Positions 12,004 to 20,826 of a stretch of 44,871 nt of DNA are shown piece after piece. The stretch comes from a virus. The stretch is from positions 1 through 44,871 of IMG/VR virus record IMGVR_UViG_3300050020_000405. One strand, given 5' to 3'. The translations under genes were made by a program, and so were the position numbers. Below the pieces are notes generated by a model. That model was not told where the DNA came from, searched no databases, and worked only from the letters and a program-made list of their open reading frames with translations. Numbering within the stretch: position 1 is the first letter of the stretch; each line of letters opens with the position of its first letter.

Positions 12004-13223
12004 ACCCTCCAAACGTCCAAACTAATTGTTCAGCCTTCAGCCTTCAGCCTTCAAACTTGAAAGCGCAGCGTCTGCACCGTCACGGCCTCACCATCGTCAA
12101 GCGTCCGGGGCCAAACGGCTTTGGCACCCGCAAATTCACCTGCACCGTCAAATTTCGGCGGCAAACCTATTACCTCACGCTCGCGGAGACCGCCGAGCCA
12201 TCGTTCAAAATGGCCGTCATTTTCCGTCGCGGCATTTGCGAAGGCCGTGTGAACGAAATCTTGGCACAAACCCACCTACGCAGTCCGCACCCGGCCGTGT
12301 CCTCCGTCACAGAAATCCTCGCGCGCTACACCGCGCGCGCGCGTGGCGTGACTGCCGTCAAGGAAACCACCGTGCGCGCCACGGCCAACGCCGTCCGCTA
12401 CATCATGGCCGCCGCCGGCAGCCAATGCTTCGATGCCGACGTGCTTGCCTGCTTCAAACAAACCAAGCTCGAGGCCGCTGGCGATGATCAACTCCTCCGG
12501 GCTCGGGCCGCCATCACCATCAACAGCTACATTCGCCAGGCCCGCAGCCTGTTTGCCGCGGATTACCTCGATGCCGACATTTACAAAGGCTTGACGCTTC
12601 CGGATCTCCCGGCGGTGTTCAAAGTCAAGCTCCTGCCCGAGCCACCCAAACGCTTCCAAATGCCCGCGCGCGAACTCATCCAGAAAATCCTCGCAGCCGC
12701 GCCCCTGCTCAAGCTGGCCGACACCAATGCCTACATCATTTTCCTGTTAAGCGTCGGCGGCGGGATGGACAAGCAGGAAATTGCCCATGCACGGCGCGTT
12801 TGGCTTACCAAGAGCGATGTCGGCGCGCAAGTCGAAGTCAAAACCGAGGCCGACTTCACCCCAAAGTATAATCGCTCCCGCAACATCGGCCTGGAGACGT
12901 GGGTTTATGACGAACTGCTCGCCGTCACCATGCCCCACGTCGGCGTCGGGCCGGACTATCTGCTCAACGGCAGCCCCAGCGAACGCACCGATCAAGCCTT
13001 TCGCCGTTTTGGCGCGTGGTTAAAACAGTTGGGTTGGATCCAGCACAAGAAAGCCCACGCCATGCGGAAAATCTGCGGCAGTGTCTTCGCGGAGACCGTC
13101 GGCCTGCGCGCTGCGCAACAAGCCCTCGGACATCGCAATCAAAAGACCACCGAGGCGCATTACGTCGGCAACTTGAACGTGCCGCGCGCCGACGTCTTCG
13201 GCACCCTGCAAAACTACCGGTAG
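12000..13223 (+). CDS. int: Tyrosine recombinase (phage integrase), 407 residues
   Basis: It integrates the phage at a tRNA-Lys gene and, with an excisionase, removes it. The C-terminal catalytic domain shows HAMR (His353, Arg356), GHRN (His378) and the nucleophile in HYVG (Tyr388). The box I position, where an Arg is expected after TG-Leu, reads GGGMDKQEI with Asp257 in place of Arg, an unusual active site. The N-terminal part has an arm-binding-like beta domain (30-65) and a core-binding helical domain (~100-200). Residues ~10-18 come from a short CAGCCTT tandem repeat. The start is coupled to the small membrane gene by ATGA. Confidence 0.85.
   Translation: MNPPNVQTNCSAFSLQPSNLKAQRLHRHGLTIVKRPGPNGFGTRKFTCTVKFRRQTYYLTLAETAEPSFKMAVIFRRGICEGRVNEILAQTHLRSPHPAVSSVTEILARYTARARGVTAVKETTVRATANAVRYIMAAAGSQCFDADVLACFKQTKLEAAGDDQLLRARAAITINSYIRQARSLFAADYLDADIYKGLTLPDLPAVFKVKLLPEPPKRFQMPARELIQKILAAAPLLKLADTNAYIIFLLSVGGGMDKQEIAHARRVWLTKSDVGAQVEVKTEADFTPKYNRSRNIGLETWVYDELLAVTMPHVGVGPDYLLNGSPSERTDQAFRRFGAWLKQLGWIQHKKAHAMRKICGSVFAETVGLRAAQQALGHRNQKTTEAHYVGNLNVPRADVFGTLQNYR
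12031..12053. repeat. CAGCCTT tandem repeat in the 5' end of int
   Basis: Three copies of CAGCCTT in a row, translated in frame as part of the integrase N-terminus. It is one of several short repeat types in this genome found near gene starts. Confidence 0.6.
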
Positions 13224-13322
13224 GCAGAGCGGGTAGCTCACGCATGAACACCGCGCCCAAAACACTCGCTTTAGCCCAAAACCGTGAACGCGGTGGGCAT
13301 TGCGTGCAGCGTTTTGTTAGCA
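13223..13322 (-). repeat. attC-like site 10 (solitary, after int)
   Basis: On the minus strand: GCTAACAAAACGCTGCACGC at one end and GCGTGAGCTACCCGCTCTGCC at the other. The arm GCTGCACGCAATG pairs with CATGCGTGAGC with one G and one A unpaired, as in the main array. The int stop codon touches its left edge. Its polarity is minus while the genes that follow read plus, so the rule seen in the main array (site opposite to ORF) is kept. A 43-codon frame from 13243 inside it is probably not a gene. Confidence 0.6.
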
Positions 13323-13449
13323 CGCCTTTGCAAGTCGTTGAAAATGAAATGAATAAAAATGCTCTTTTCTTTTGACATAACCGCTTATGTGGTTTAAGGT
13401 GTGTGTAGTTCGAGGGGCGAAGAGCCTGACGAACGAGGAAAAAGAAAAA

Positions 13450-13734
13450 ATGAAAATGATTGTTTATCGCAGAAATGTGGACGAAGAAACCGGCGAATGG
13501 GAACTGGCTAAACTCGGTGAAGTGAGCGCCGACGACAAAGAAGGCTGCATAACTTCGGCCATCGAAACTTTCGGAGCAAATCACGGGCCGGGCTGGTTCA
13601 ACAACACGCGAAAAGGAGACTTGCGCCTGTTCTTTACCGAAAGCACTCCTGACCTGACTGGACGGCTGGAAGCCGATGAAGCGCGAGACTACCGACGCCT
13701 CTGGAACCAGGAACAACCAAGCTGGAACCAATGA
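13450..13734 (+). CDS. Hypothetical cassette protein beside attP, 94 residues
   Basis: Starts MKMIVYRRN after a GAGGA site; an upstream in-frame start at 13387 is less likely. The protein is acidic with a beta-rich start (IVYRRNVDEETGEWELAKLG) and a central GWFNNTRKGDLRLFF segment. No family is recognised. It lies between int and attP, the usual place for genes that benefit the lysogen. Its stop overlaps the next gene as ATGA. Confidence 0.6.
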   Translation: MKMIVYRRNVDEETGEWELAKLGEVSADDKEGCITSAIETFGANHGPGWFNNTRKGDLRLFFTESTPDLTGRLEADEARDYRRLWNQEQPSWNQ

Positions 13735-13886
13735 ACCGCGCCGCCTCACAACTCGGAAAGCTCGCCGCCGGGAAGCCTAAAACCTTTTCGGCGGACGAAC
13801 TCGCAAAACGCACAGCGAGACTCCGCGCTGCTCAAAAGAACCGTGCGAAAACCCAACGCGCTCTCAGGCGTGCTAACAGAAAATAA
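13731..13886 (+). CDS. Very basic small protein, 51 residues
   Basis: ATG at 13731 overlaps the preceding stop (ATGA). The product is Arg/Lys/Ala-rich (KRTARLRAAQKNRAKTQRAL), helical, and may bind nucleic acid. The last codons contain GGCGTGCTAAC, the exact inverse of GTTAGCACGCC at 13316-13326, so the two genes lie between matching half-sites like one cassette. A terminator follows. Confidence 0.55.
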   Translation: MNRAASQLGKLAAGKPKTFSADELAKRTARLRAAQKNRAKTQRALRRANRK

Positions 13887-13902
13887 ATACTCAACTGCCC
13901 CG

Positions 13903-13932
13903 CGCCGATCGTGTCTCACGGTCGGCGTTTCT
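13903..13932 (+). terminator. Rho-independent terminator of the rightward operon
   Basis: Stem CGCCGATCGTG, loop TCT, then CACGGTCGGCG (10 of 11 pairs) followed by a T-rich TTTCTGCTTTC run. It ends the repressor-int-cassette transcript before attP. Confidence 0.75.
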
Positions 13933-13966
13933 GCTTTCTGCTTTCTCAATATCCACTTTTGATTTC

Positions 13967-14030
13967 ATACCCTCCTTGCACCTGCTTTTATACCCTACTG
14001 AACCGCACCCGCATAAACCCATAATAACCC
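13967..14030. promoter_or_regulatory. Candidate integrase arm-binding sites
   Basis: Short direct repeats lie in the 180 bp between the terminator and the attP core: ATACCCT at 13967-13973 and 13990-13996, and the related ATAAACCC and ATAACCC at 14013-14030. Repeats on one side of the core are what arm-type integrase sites look like. No gene is seen in 13887-14240. Confidence 0.35.
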
Positions 14031-14115
14031 ATTTCAATCAGAACCAAAGCAGGCATCCAATTGACGTAGTGGCAAGCAGTCGAAAGCAAACACGCGTAAT
14101 TTCGAGCATAGAAGT

Positions 14116-14160
14116 TGGTGCCCCGGCAAGGACTCGAACCTTGGACCAATTGATTAAGAG
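14116..14160 (-). other. attP: attP core: 3' half of a tRNA-Lys gene
   Basis: On the minus strand the sequence is tRNA positions 32-76: loop CTCTTAA (anticodon CTT, Lys), TCAAT, TGGTC, T-arm CAAGG TTCGAGT CCTTG, acceptor CCGGGGC, A and CCA. The 5' half does not follow: the next bases cannot form the anticodon stem. A truncated tRNA 3' end near an integrase gene is the signature of attP; integration would restore a host tRNA-Lys gene. The exact core may extend a few bases beyond either end. Confidence 0.75.
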
Positions 14161-14180
14161 CCTGCTGCGAAATTCACGCT

Positions 14181-14202
14181 AACCTTTACCGGTAAACAGG
14201 TT
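14181..14202. other. Palindrome next to attP
   Basis: TTTACCGGTAAA is a perfect 12-bp palindrome inside AACC...GGTT. It lies between attP and the end of the leftward late series, flanked by two GCGAAAT copies. It could be an excisionase or integrase site, or the end of the late transcript. Confidence 0.35.
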
Positions 14203-14240
14203 GCGAAATGGGCTTGTCCCCTTCCCGTTTGCCTGCCCGC

Positions 14241-17200
14241 TCAATATCCTCGCTTTTCGCTCACGGCGGCGGCGGCTTTCTTGGTGGCGGCAGCTTCGTA
14301 TTGGTCCAATAGTTGCGTTTGAATGAGGCCCCGGGCGGCGGCTTGGACGTTGGCTTTGGCCACCGGATCATCCGTGCTCGCGGCTTGAGCTTGCAAGCGG
14401 TCGCGTGCTTTCTCCACGTTCTCCAGCGCGGAGGCGAACTGCGGTTTGCTCATCATCTCGCGCAACGCCTCGCCGCGCGCCTTGACATAGGTGTAAAACT
14501 CATCATCGGTGAGCGGCACGCCGTTCACGTCCGTGCTGTTGCGGTTCGGGATGCTGGGCCAAATATTGTGGTCCGTCAGGAGCTGGATGAACTTGTCCGG
14601 CGTGCGCGTCTGGGTGAATAGCCCGAACACCGGAGATGCGATTGGATCGCCCAGCGCGTTGAGCAGCGGCCTGCCTCCCTGCCGCACAAAGGGCACCAGG
14701 TTGGCCAGAATGCCCGTCACGTCGCGCTGTTGATAAACCGTGGGATCGTAGAACCGGTCCACCTGGCGCATAATATTCGGCACCGCAAAGCTGCTGACGG
14801 TGCGCGCGACGGTCTTTATGGCGCCACGGCTGGCCAATTCTGGATTCTGCTGGTTGGCGATGTCAGATAGTTGCAGCAGGCTTTGAAGAAACGGCTGCTC
14901 CAGTATCACCTTGCCCGCGCCGATCGTCGCGGCGGCGGCACGCATGGGTAGATTCTCTGCCAGCCGGCGCGCGCCCGGGCGTTGGTAAAGCTCCGCGTCG
15001 CGCTCGCCATCCAGGTAATCGCCCAGCACGGCCATGAACACGTTGGCCGGCGTGTTGGCGTAGCTCACATAACGGTCGCCATACTTGACCGAATAGGGCA
15101 CGCCGCCGGCGGCGCGCCACGCGGCTTTATCCTGCGGGTTGTTCGGGCCCGCGCCGTAAATGGCAAACTGCGGATTGGGCTGGCTCAAACCTTGCGCGGC
15201 CTTGAACGCGATCGCGGTGAACAGCATGGAACCCAGCGCGCTCTTGGCGTAAAGTTCCGCGCGTAAATCGCCCTGCTGTTCCAGGGTGATGTCCGCAAAC
15301 TTCCTGCCGACAAGTTCCGTGCGGGCAAACCTCGCGCGCGCCGCGCCCATGGGCGTGTAGTTCAACCCTTCGTTGAACAAGTTGGCCGCGATGCGCGCGA
15401 ACGGCACAATGGTTCTGGCACCGGCAGAGAGCAGCGCGTTGTCATTCGACTTCATCTTGCTTACCACGCCCGCCAAAGCGCCGGCAAAGCCATACGGCTC
15501 ATTGAGGAACGTCTGCCGCAGCGCATAATCGCGGGCCGTCTCCTTCATGGCCTTGGGCAATTGAGATTGGAGTATCTCGCCCACGCGCATTTTGGAGCGC
15601 GTGCCGGTTAAACCTTCACGCGCCGCCTGCGCCTCCGCGTTGCGCACGGCCTCAGCGCCGTAGCCCAGCATCTGTCGGGCGCGATCGGTGGCGGCTTTGC
15701 CGGTCAAGCCCTCCGTTCGCGCCTGGCGCGAGGCCAGCAGGGCCAGCTTCATCTCCTCCGCCGGCTTGTAATACAGCAAATGCTGGGCGGTGATGAGGCG
15801 GCTGTTGTATTTCCAAAGGTTCAGGATCTTCGCCAGCCGGTTTTCCAGCAAAGGCTTTTGCACATAGCGGCCAATAACATTTGTCGGGTCCACATATTTT
15901 AGAGGCCAAACTGTTTGAGCCTGTTTGAACGTCGTCCCGCCCTTCTCGCCAAACCGTATCTGCTCCAATGCGCCCAGCGGGGTGATGAGCTGGTTCTTGC
16001 TGCCGGTCACGATGCCGCTGCGCATCACGTCCTTTTGCTGCTGCAACGCCTTGCCTCCCGCGCGGGCCAGCGCTTCAAAGATCAAAGGGATGTCATGCAA
16101 CCGGCCGCCAATGAGCGCGCGTTCAAACTCCGCGCTGGTGGCGGCCACGAGCTGGGCGCTGGTGTGGATGGCCACGCGCGCGTGCGTGGTGAGACCGCTC
16201 AAGAGATTGCTAATGTAAAAGCCCAGCCCCAGGTCCAGGTTGCTGATGCCCTTCGCCCGTTCCAGCGTGTTCATGAACGCCGTCTGTTCGCGCTGCAAAT
16301 CTTCCACGCGATCTTCCGGCAGCTTGCCGATGCGGCCGGCAATGGCTTTGAACTGATCGCGCAGCTCGGGCGTCCACTCCGGCAGGTTCAATCGCTCGCG
16401 GATGGCGTTGTGAAACGTGGCGTCGTCAAACGCGCCCAGGTTCGTCAGCTTCACCAGCTTGTCCACCATGCCGGGTTTGGCCAGGCGTTGGACGGGCTTC
16501 AATAACTTTTGCAACGCTTGTTGCTTGGCGGTCGTAACCTTGTCCGCAAAATGAAACTTGACGGCGCTCGCCAGTTTGGCGGCGGCGGGACCGGACAATC
16601 CCGCTTCCTTGACCATTGTATCCGCCAGGTCTTGGCCCATGCGGTGCTGCTTGGTGAAATGTTCGTGGACGATCCGGCCCATTTTCAACTGGAGCGCCGT
16701 GAGTTGTTTGCTGATGGCCGGACCAACTACTTTACCGCCATAGGCAGCCGCCTCCTTCACCCGCCGTTCGGTTTCCGCTTTGGCGGCGCGGTCGGCGGCG
16801 AGCCGCACGGTTTCATACGCAATCTTTTGGGCGCGGGCGGCGGCTTTCACCTGCACATCAGCAGTGGCTTTATCGCGGGCAGACTGCGCCACGCGCGCAT
16901 CCGTCTCGGCCTTGGCCATGCGGGCGGCGGCTTCGCGCACCGTTCGGCTTGCGGCAGCCAGCGCTTGTTGTTCCGCGTTACTCTTGGCCGTGGCCAGATG
17001 AAGCTGCCGGCGTGCTTCCAGGTTGGCCAGCTTGGCGTTGATTTTGCCCTTGGCGTCCTTGACCGCCTGACTCCACTTGGCGTCCATCTGCCGCGCCAGC
17101 GTCTCGGCGTGGGCGTCATCCAGGCCCAGGCGCTGTTTGAACTTGTCCTTGAGCAGCGTGCCGGGTTCCACGCCCTGGAAATGCGCGGCGGCAATGCTGG

Positions 17201-19850
17201 CGGCGCGGGCGGCCACGTCGTCCAACATTTTCTTGAGCTGCATCTGGGCGGTAAAACCCAGCGCCGGCTTGCGGTTCATCAGCTCGTTCACCTTGCTGCG
17301 CACCTGCGCGCGGGCGGCGCTCATGACCTCCTCGCTGCTGGCCCACGGCTCGGCCATTTCCATCACTACGGCCTTGTGCGTCTCGGCAGAGTTGCGCACC
17401 GCTTCATCCGCTGCGGCGTGGGCGGCCGTTTGAACGTCTGGACTGGCGGTAGCGCTTTCGATGCCTTTAGCATTTAGCCTTTGGACTTCCGTCTTGGCGG
17501 CCTCGATGTCTGGCTGCACCGGCGCGAGCGTGTCCCGGCGGGCGTCGCTCAATTTCTTTTGCGCCCAGAAGAGTTTGCCATCGGCAGACAGCGCGGACCA
17601 GCTATTGAGCATGGCCAGGCCTTGGGCGGCGTCCGTGGTGTGCTGGGCAAAGGCGCCATCAAAGAAATCCGAGGCGGCGCGGTAATCTTTCGCGGCATCG
17701 AGGCGCTTGATGATCTGCATGCCCAGCGCCATGCGCACGGATGGCGGCAGGCCGTTGTTGCGGTCTCGAAATTCCGCAATGGCCTGCCCGGGACCGCCGG
17801 CCTGATCCACAATCCGGCCGGCATACGCCTGATCATCCTCCTGCGGCCGGCGCATATACTTCGTGTTGGTCACCGCGCCCTTGAGTTCCGGCGAGATGTC
17901 CGGCGCGTTCTGGAGCTGTTCGGCAAACTGGCGCTGGCCTTTGCCCTGCTGTTCGCCGATGGTTTTACCCAGCCATTGTTGCGCTTCCGTCTCGTTGAAA
18001 TCTTTCAGTCCCAGCGAGCGCAAATGTTCGATGCCGGCGGCGATGGCTTTTGTTAAATCGCGCGTCGTGGTGTAGGCAATCTTCGCCACGCGCAACGCGG
18101 CATTGGCCGCGCCCTTGGTGATCCACACCGGCGCTCCGGTCAAACCTTCATTTACTTTGGTCAGGTCGGGGCGTGTCGCTTGGATGGCGGCGTTAAACCA
18201 GTTCTCAACTGCATCCGGCGTGGCTTTGGCTGCCTGCCGGTTGGTTTCCGCCCAGCCTTTCCTTGCCCCTGCCGCCTCGTGCATGGCCTGGTAAAGCTGG
18301 TCCTCCGTCTCAATGCGCGGCCACTGGCCCTGGTCGTGCATCTCCTTGAGCACGGCATCGCCGCGTTCCCCTTTGATGTTGCTGATGAGATCGCGCGCCG
18401 CGCCCGTGGCCGTCTTCACATATTCGCCATAATCCTCCTGTGATGTGGTGCGCACCCCGCGCCGGTAATTGTCCGCAATCCAATCTAGGATGTCCGGAGG
18501 CCGTTCGCCCAGCGGCAATGCCATGCCGGGTTCCGGACTCTCGGTTTTGGGGCCGGTGGCGGGAGTTGAACCCGATTCCGCCACAGCTTCTGGCGGTGGT
18601 GCCGCCGCCCCACCGGCCTCCTGTTCCTTTTGCTTTTGCAATTCCGCCATGGCCGCCACATTTTCCCGCGCCCAAATCTGTTCCTGCGTCAGCTTCGTTT
18701 CCGGCTCGTGATATACCCACATCGGCCCTTCGCGCACGTAACCTTCCGGCATGGCGTAGGGCGTCTCGGCGGCGGCGTTGTATTGGTCCACCAGGCTGGC
18801 CGGCAACGGCTCGCGCGCGTCAATGTTCTCACCCATCACCTGTGAGAGAATGCGCGAGGGACCGTCTCCCTCTCCCGTGGGCACGGGAGAGGGTTGGGGT
18901 GAGGGCGCGGGGGCTTCGCGCGCCGTTTCGGGGTTTTCCACATTTTGAGCCAGTGGGGGCGCTTCGGTAACGTCACCTTTTGGCGCAGGCGGGGCGTTTT
19001 CGACGCCGGTCTGGATGGATAGTGGGGCTGTTTCGGCAGGTGGCGCTGCCACTTCCGCCGGTTTAAGAGTCTCAAAGTCCGGCGCCGTCACCGGTCTTGG
19101 CAGCGGCAGCGCGTCTCCGGTCGGGCGCGCGGTTTCCGGCGGCAACTCCGCTTTGGGTGTCTCCGGTTTCACCCCGGCCGGGAGCGCGCCCAGGCCCATG
19201 GTCAGGATTCCCGCCGTGGTTTCCTCTCCGCCGCCCGGCTCGCCCTTCACCATTTTCTTGATGCCGCCGGCCGTCTGCGCGCCACCTTGCGTTAGCAGCA
19301 TCCCGGCAAATGCCGGCAACACCGGGCGGCCCATGGCGGCATAAACCAGATTTTCCGGGCTGGCCGCGCCGCCCGCCACGTCCGCCACGCCGCTCTCCAC
19401 GGCGGAAGCCGCCCGCGCGATCGGCTTGGGCAGGAACGGCAACAGCGCCTTGATGTCTTCCGGCGTTAGACGGGCCTTGGCCACCTTGCCGGCCATGATC
19501 TCATCGTCGCTCTTGAGCACGTCAAACGGCAGCCCGGCGCTTTGTGCGTGCTGCTTCAGGCCGGCCATCTCCGAGGACCGGGCGGCGTTCAACTGCGTTT
19601 GCCGGTCCGGGTCCTCCGTGCCCTGGAGCATGTAATTATACTTCCGGTCAATCGCGTCCGCCGTCTGCGCCACGTCCGCCGGAGTCTTGATGGCGGCGGG
19701 GCTGGCAAAGGCGTCGTGTTGAGGCTGCCAAGGTTGAAGCGTGGCGAAGTCCGGCCCGGCGCTCAACTCCTGCAACGTGGCAAAGTCTGGCGTAGCGGCC
19801 GGTGGCGTATTCGTCTCCGGCGTGAGGGTGGCAAAATCGGGCAGCGGCAT
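14241..19850 (-). CDS. Giant internal virion / ejection-type protein, 1869 residues
   Basis: The last late gene, of the size and kind of the large internal proteins that podoviruses eject into the cell with the DNA. The N-terminus has repeated PDFATL motifs (three within the first ~40 residues, a fourth related one further on). Hydrophobic Ala/Gly segments occur at about 150-220, long Ala/Lys/Arg helices and coiled coil at about 700-1100, and further hydrophobic helices near 1220 and 1540. The C-terminal ~400 residues resemble the conserved tail region of polyvalent phage proteins. Residues near 315-330 (PSPQPSPVPTGEG) translate a dispersed repeat. No catalytic motif is certain. Confidence 0.65.
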   Translation of the reverse strand: MPLPDFATLTPETNTPPAATPDFATLQELSAGPDFATLQPWQPQHDAFASPAAIKTPADVAQTADAIDRKYNYMLQGTEDPDRQTQLNAARSSEMAGLKQHAQSAGLPFDVLKSDDEIMAGKVAKARLTPEDIKALLPFLPKPIARAASAVESGVADVAGGAASPENLVYAAMGRPVLPAFAGMLLTQGGAQTAGGIKKMVKGEPGGGEETTAGILTMGLGALPAGVKPETPKAELPPETARPTGDALPLPRPVTAPDFETLKPAEVAAPPAETAPLSIQTGVENAPPAPKGDVTEAPPLAQNVENPETAREAPAPSPQPSPVPTGEGDGPSRILSQVMGENIDAREPLPASLVDQYNAAAETPYAMPEGYVREGPMWVYHEPETKLTQEQIWARENVAAMAELQKQKEQEAGGAAAPPPEAVAESGSTPATGPKTESPEPGMALPLGERPPDILDWIADNYRRGVRTTSQEDYGEYVKTATGAARDLISNIKGERGDAVLKEMHDQGQWPRIETEDQLYQAMHEAAGARKGWAETNRQAAKATPDAVENWFNAAIQATRPDLTKVNEGLTGAPVWITKGAANAALRVAKIAYTTTRDLTKAIAAGIEHLRSLGLKDFNETEAQQWLGKTIGEQQGKGQRQFAEQLQNAPDISPELKGAVTNTKYMRRPQEDDQAYAGRIVDQAGGPGQAIAEFRDRNNGLPPSVRMALGMQIIKRLDAAKDYRAASDFFDGAFAQHTTDAAQGLAMLNSWSALSADGKLFWAQKKLSDARRDTLAPVQPDIEAAKTEVQRLNAKGIESATASPDVQTAAHAAADEAVRNSAETHKAVVMEMAEPWASSEEVMSAARAQVRSKVNELMNRKPALGFTAQMQLKKMLDDVAARAASIAAAHFQGVEPGTLLKDKFKQRLGLDDAHAETLARQMDAKWSQAVKDAKGKINAKLANLEARRQLHLATAKSNAEQQALAAASRTVREAAARMAKAETDARVAQSARDKATADVQVKAAARAQKIAYETVRLAADRAAKAETERRVKEAAAYGGKVVGPAISKQLTALQLKMGRIVHEHFTKQHRMGQDLADTMVKEAGLSGPAAAKLASAVKFHFADKVTTAKQQALQKLLKPVQRLAKPGMVDKLVKLTNLGAFDDATFHNAIRERLNLPEWTPELRDQFKAIAGRIGKLPEDRVEDLQREQTAFMNTLERAKGISNLDLGLGFYISNLLSGLTTHARVAIHTSAQLVAATSAEFERALIGGRLHDIPLIFEALARAGGKALQQQKDVMRSGIVTGSKNQLITPLGALEQIRFGEKGGTTFKQAQTVWPLKYVDPTNVIGRYVQKPLLENRLAKILNLWKYNSRLITAQHLLYYKPAEEMKLALLASRQARTEGLTGKAATDRARQMLGYGAEAVRNAEAQAAREGLTGTRSKMRVGEILQSQLPKAMKETARDYALRQTFLNEPYGFAGALAGVVSKMKSNDNALLSAGARTIVPFARIAANLFNEGLNYTPMGAARARFARTELVGRKFADITLEQQGDLRAELYAKSALGSMLFTAIAFKAAQGLSQPNPQFAIYGAGPNNPQDKAAWRAAGGVPYSVKYGDRYVSYANTPANVFMAVLGDYLDGERDAELYQRPGARRLAENLPMRAAAATIGAGKVILEQPFLQSLLQLSDIANQQNPELASRGAIKTVARTVSSFAVPNIMRQVDRFYDPTVYQQRDVTGILANLVPFVRQGGRPLLNALGDPIASPVFGLFTQTRTPDKFIQLLTDHNIWPSIPNRNSTDVNGVPLTDDEFYTYVKARGEALREMMSKPQFASALENVEKARDRLQAQAASTDDPVAKANVQAAARGLIQTQLLDQYEAAATKKAAAAVSEKRGY
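18866..18907. repeat. Dispersed GGGAGAGGG palindromic repeat inside the giant gene
   Basis: CTCCCTCTCCCGTGGGCACG and the following GGGAGAGGGTTGGGG form a hairpin repeat of the family also found in terL and in two intergenic gaps. It is translated in frame in a Pro-rich linker. Confidence 0.65.
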
Positions 19851-19851
19851 T

Positions 19852-20814
19852 TCATTGCGTGGCGCTCATCGGCACCCAGTTTTGCGGATTGGTGTCCTTG
19901 GTCGGGTTGGCCATGGCGCCCTTGTAATTCCAGCGCGTGCCGGACTTGTCCGTGAATGTGCGCGGGGTGGCCGCCGGGGCTGGCGCGCCTCCTCCCGCGT
20001 TCTGTTTGAGCAGCGCCATGCCCTGCTGAAGACCTTCCGGCGTGTCCGCCTCCACGCTGGTTGCGTAACCGGTGGGGTCCGTCAGGCTGGGAATGGCCTT
20101 GAACTTGATGCCGCTGGGCACGGGCTTGGCGCTGGCCTGCGCCTCCGCCTTGGCCTGGATCGCCTCCGGGCTTTCCACCACCTGGCCGCCGCCCTTGCTC
20201 GTGGGAATGAACTTGCCAACGCCCGGAATGTCCCTCACGCCAGCCGGGTCAAACGCAAAGTCATTCGGGCTTTTGCCCGTCTGCTGCTGCTGCACCCGCT
20301 GCAACGTCTGGGCGATGGTCGCCGCCTTTTCCGGGTCCATGCCGCTGCCAACACCCATGTTGAAAATGTCCATGCCGCCCGGCATCGGTGGCACCGGCGG
20401 CGGCGTGTTGCCGGGAATTCCGCCGCCGGCCCCGGCCGTGGCGTTGTTGTAAATGTCCCGCCCGCCGGCAAACTTGGCCAGCGCCGATTGAAACGCCTTG
20501 CCCGCCTGCGCCTGCTGCGTGTGCTGGGCGATGGTCTGCTGGAGCTGCTGCTTTTGCAGGTCGTTCAGGCCCATGTCGTCCATCGTGTGTTGCACGCCAA
20601 TGGCTTTGAGTCTGCCTTCAAAATCCGCCGGAGTCATCTTGGCCATCTCTTTGGGGTCCCACCCCAGCGCCTTGCCCATGCTTTGATAGCTCCGCAATAA
20701 CTGGTGCTGCTGGCCGGCCTTCTCGATGGCCGCTGCCATCGAATCGCCCGCGCTGGTGATGCCTTGAAACAGATACTTGTCGCCGTCGTAAGAAATTCCT
20801 GGTGCGTATGGCAT
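19852..20814 (-). CDS. Virion protein, Gln/Ala/Gly-rich, 320 residues
   Basis: The N-terminal ~120 residues are helical (SMAAAIEKAGQQHQLLRSYQ, DLQKQQLQQTIAQHTQQAQ); a Gly/Pro-rich linker at about 130-155 and a second helical part follow; the end has TDKSGTRWNYKGA. Start AAGGA-ATTT-ATG. Composition and position between two internal-type proteins suggest a second internal virion or tail protein. No family is recognised. Confidence 0.6.
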   Translation of the reverse strand: MPYAPGISYDGDKYLFQGITSAGDSMAAAIEKAGQQHQLLRSYQSMGKALGWDPKEMAKMTPADFEGRLKAIGVQHTMDDMGLNDLQKQQLQQTIAQHTQQAQAGKAFQSALAKFAGGRDIYNNATAGAGGGIPGNTPPPVPPMPGGMDIFNMGVGSGMDPEKAATIAQTLQRVQQQQTGKSPNDFAFDPAGVRDIPGVGKFIPTSKGGGQVVESPEAIQAKAEAQASAKPVPSGIKFKAIPSLTDPTGYATSVEADTPEGLQQGMALLKQNAGGGAPAPAATPRTFTDKSGTRWNYKGAMANPTKDTNPQNWVPMSATQ

Positions 20815-20826
20815 AAATTTCCTTGG

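Noticed and set aside
13243-13375. 43-codon + strand frame after int
   Set aside because: It lies within the attC-like palindrome, has no ribosome site and low-complexity content.
12964-13749. Minus frame of 261 codons opposite int and the attP-side cassette
   Set aside because: It runs through the attC-like site and antisense to two better frames with ribosome sites; no motif.
13976-14182. + strand 68-codon frame ending over attP
   Set aside because: Its GAPARTRTLDQLIK segment is the usual false translation of a tRNA 3' end read backwards.
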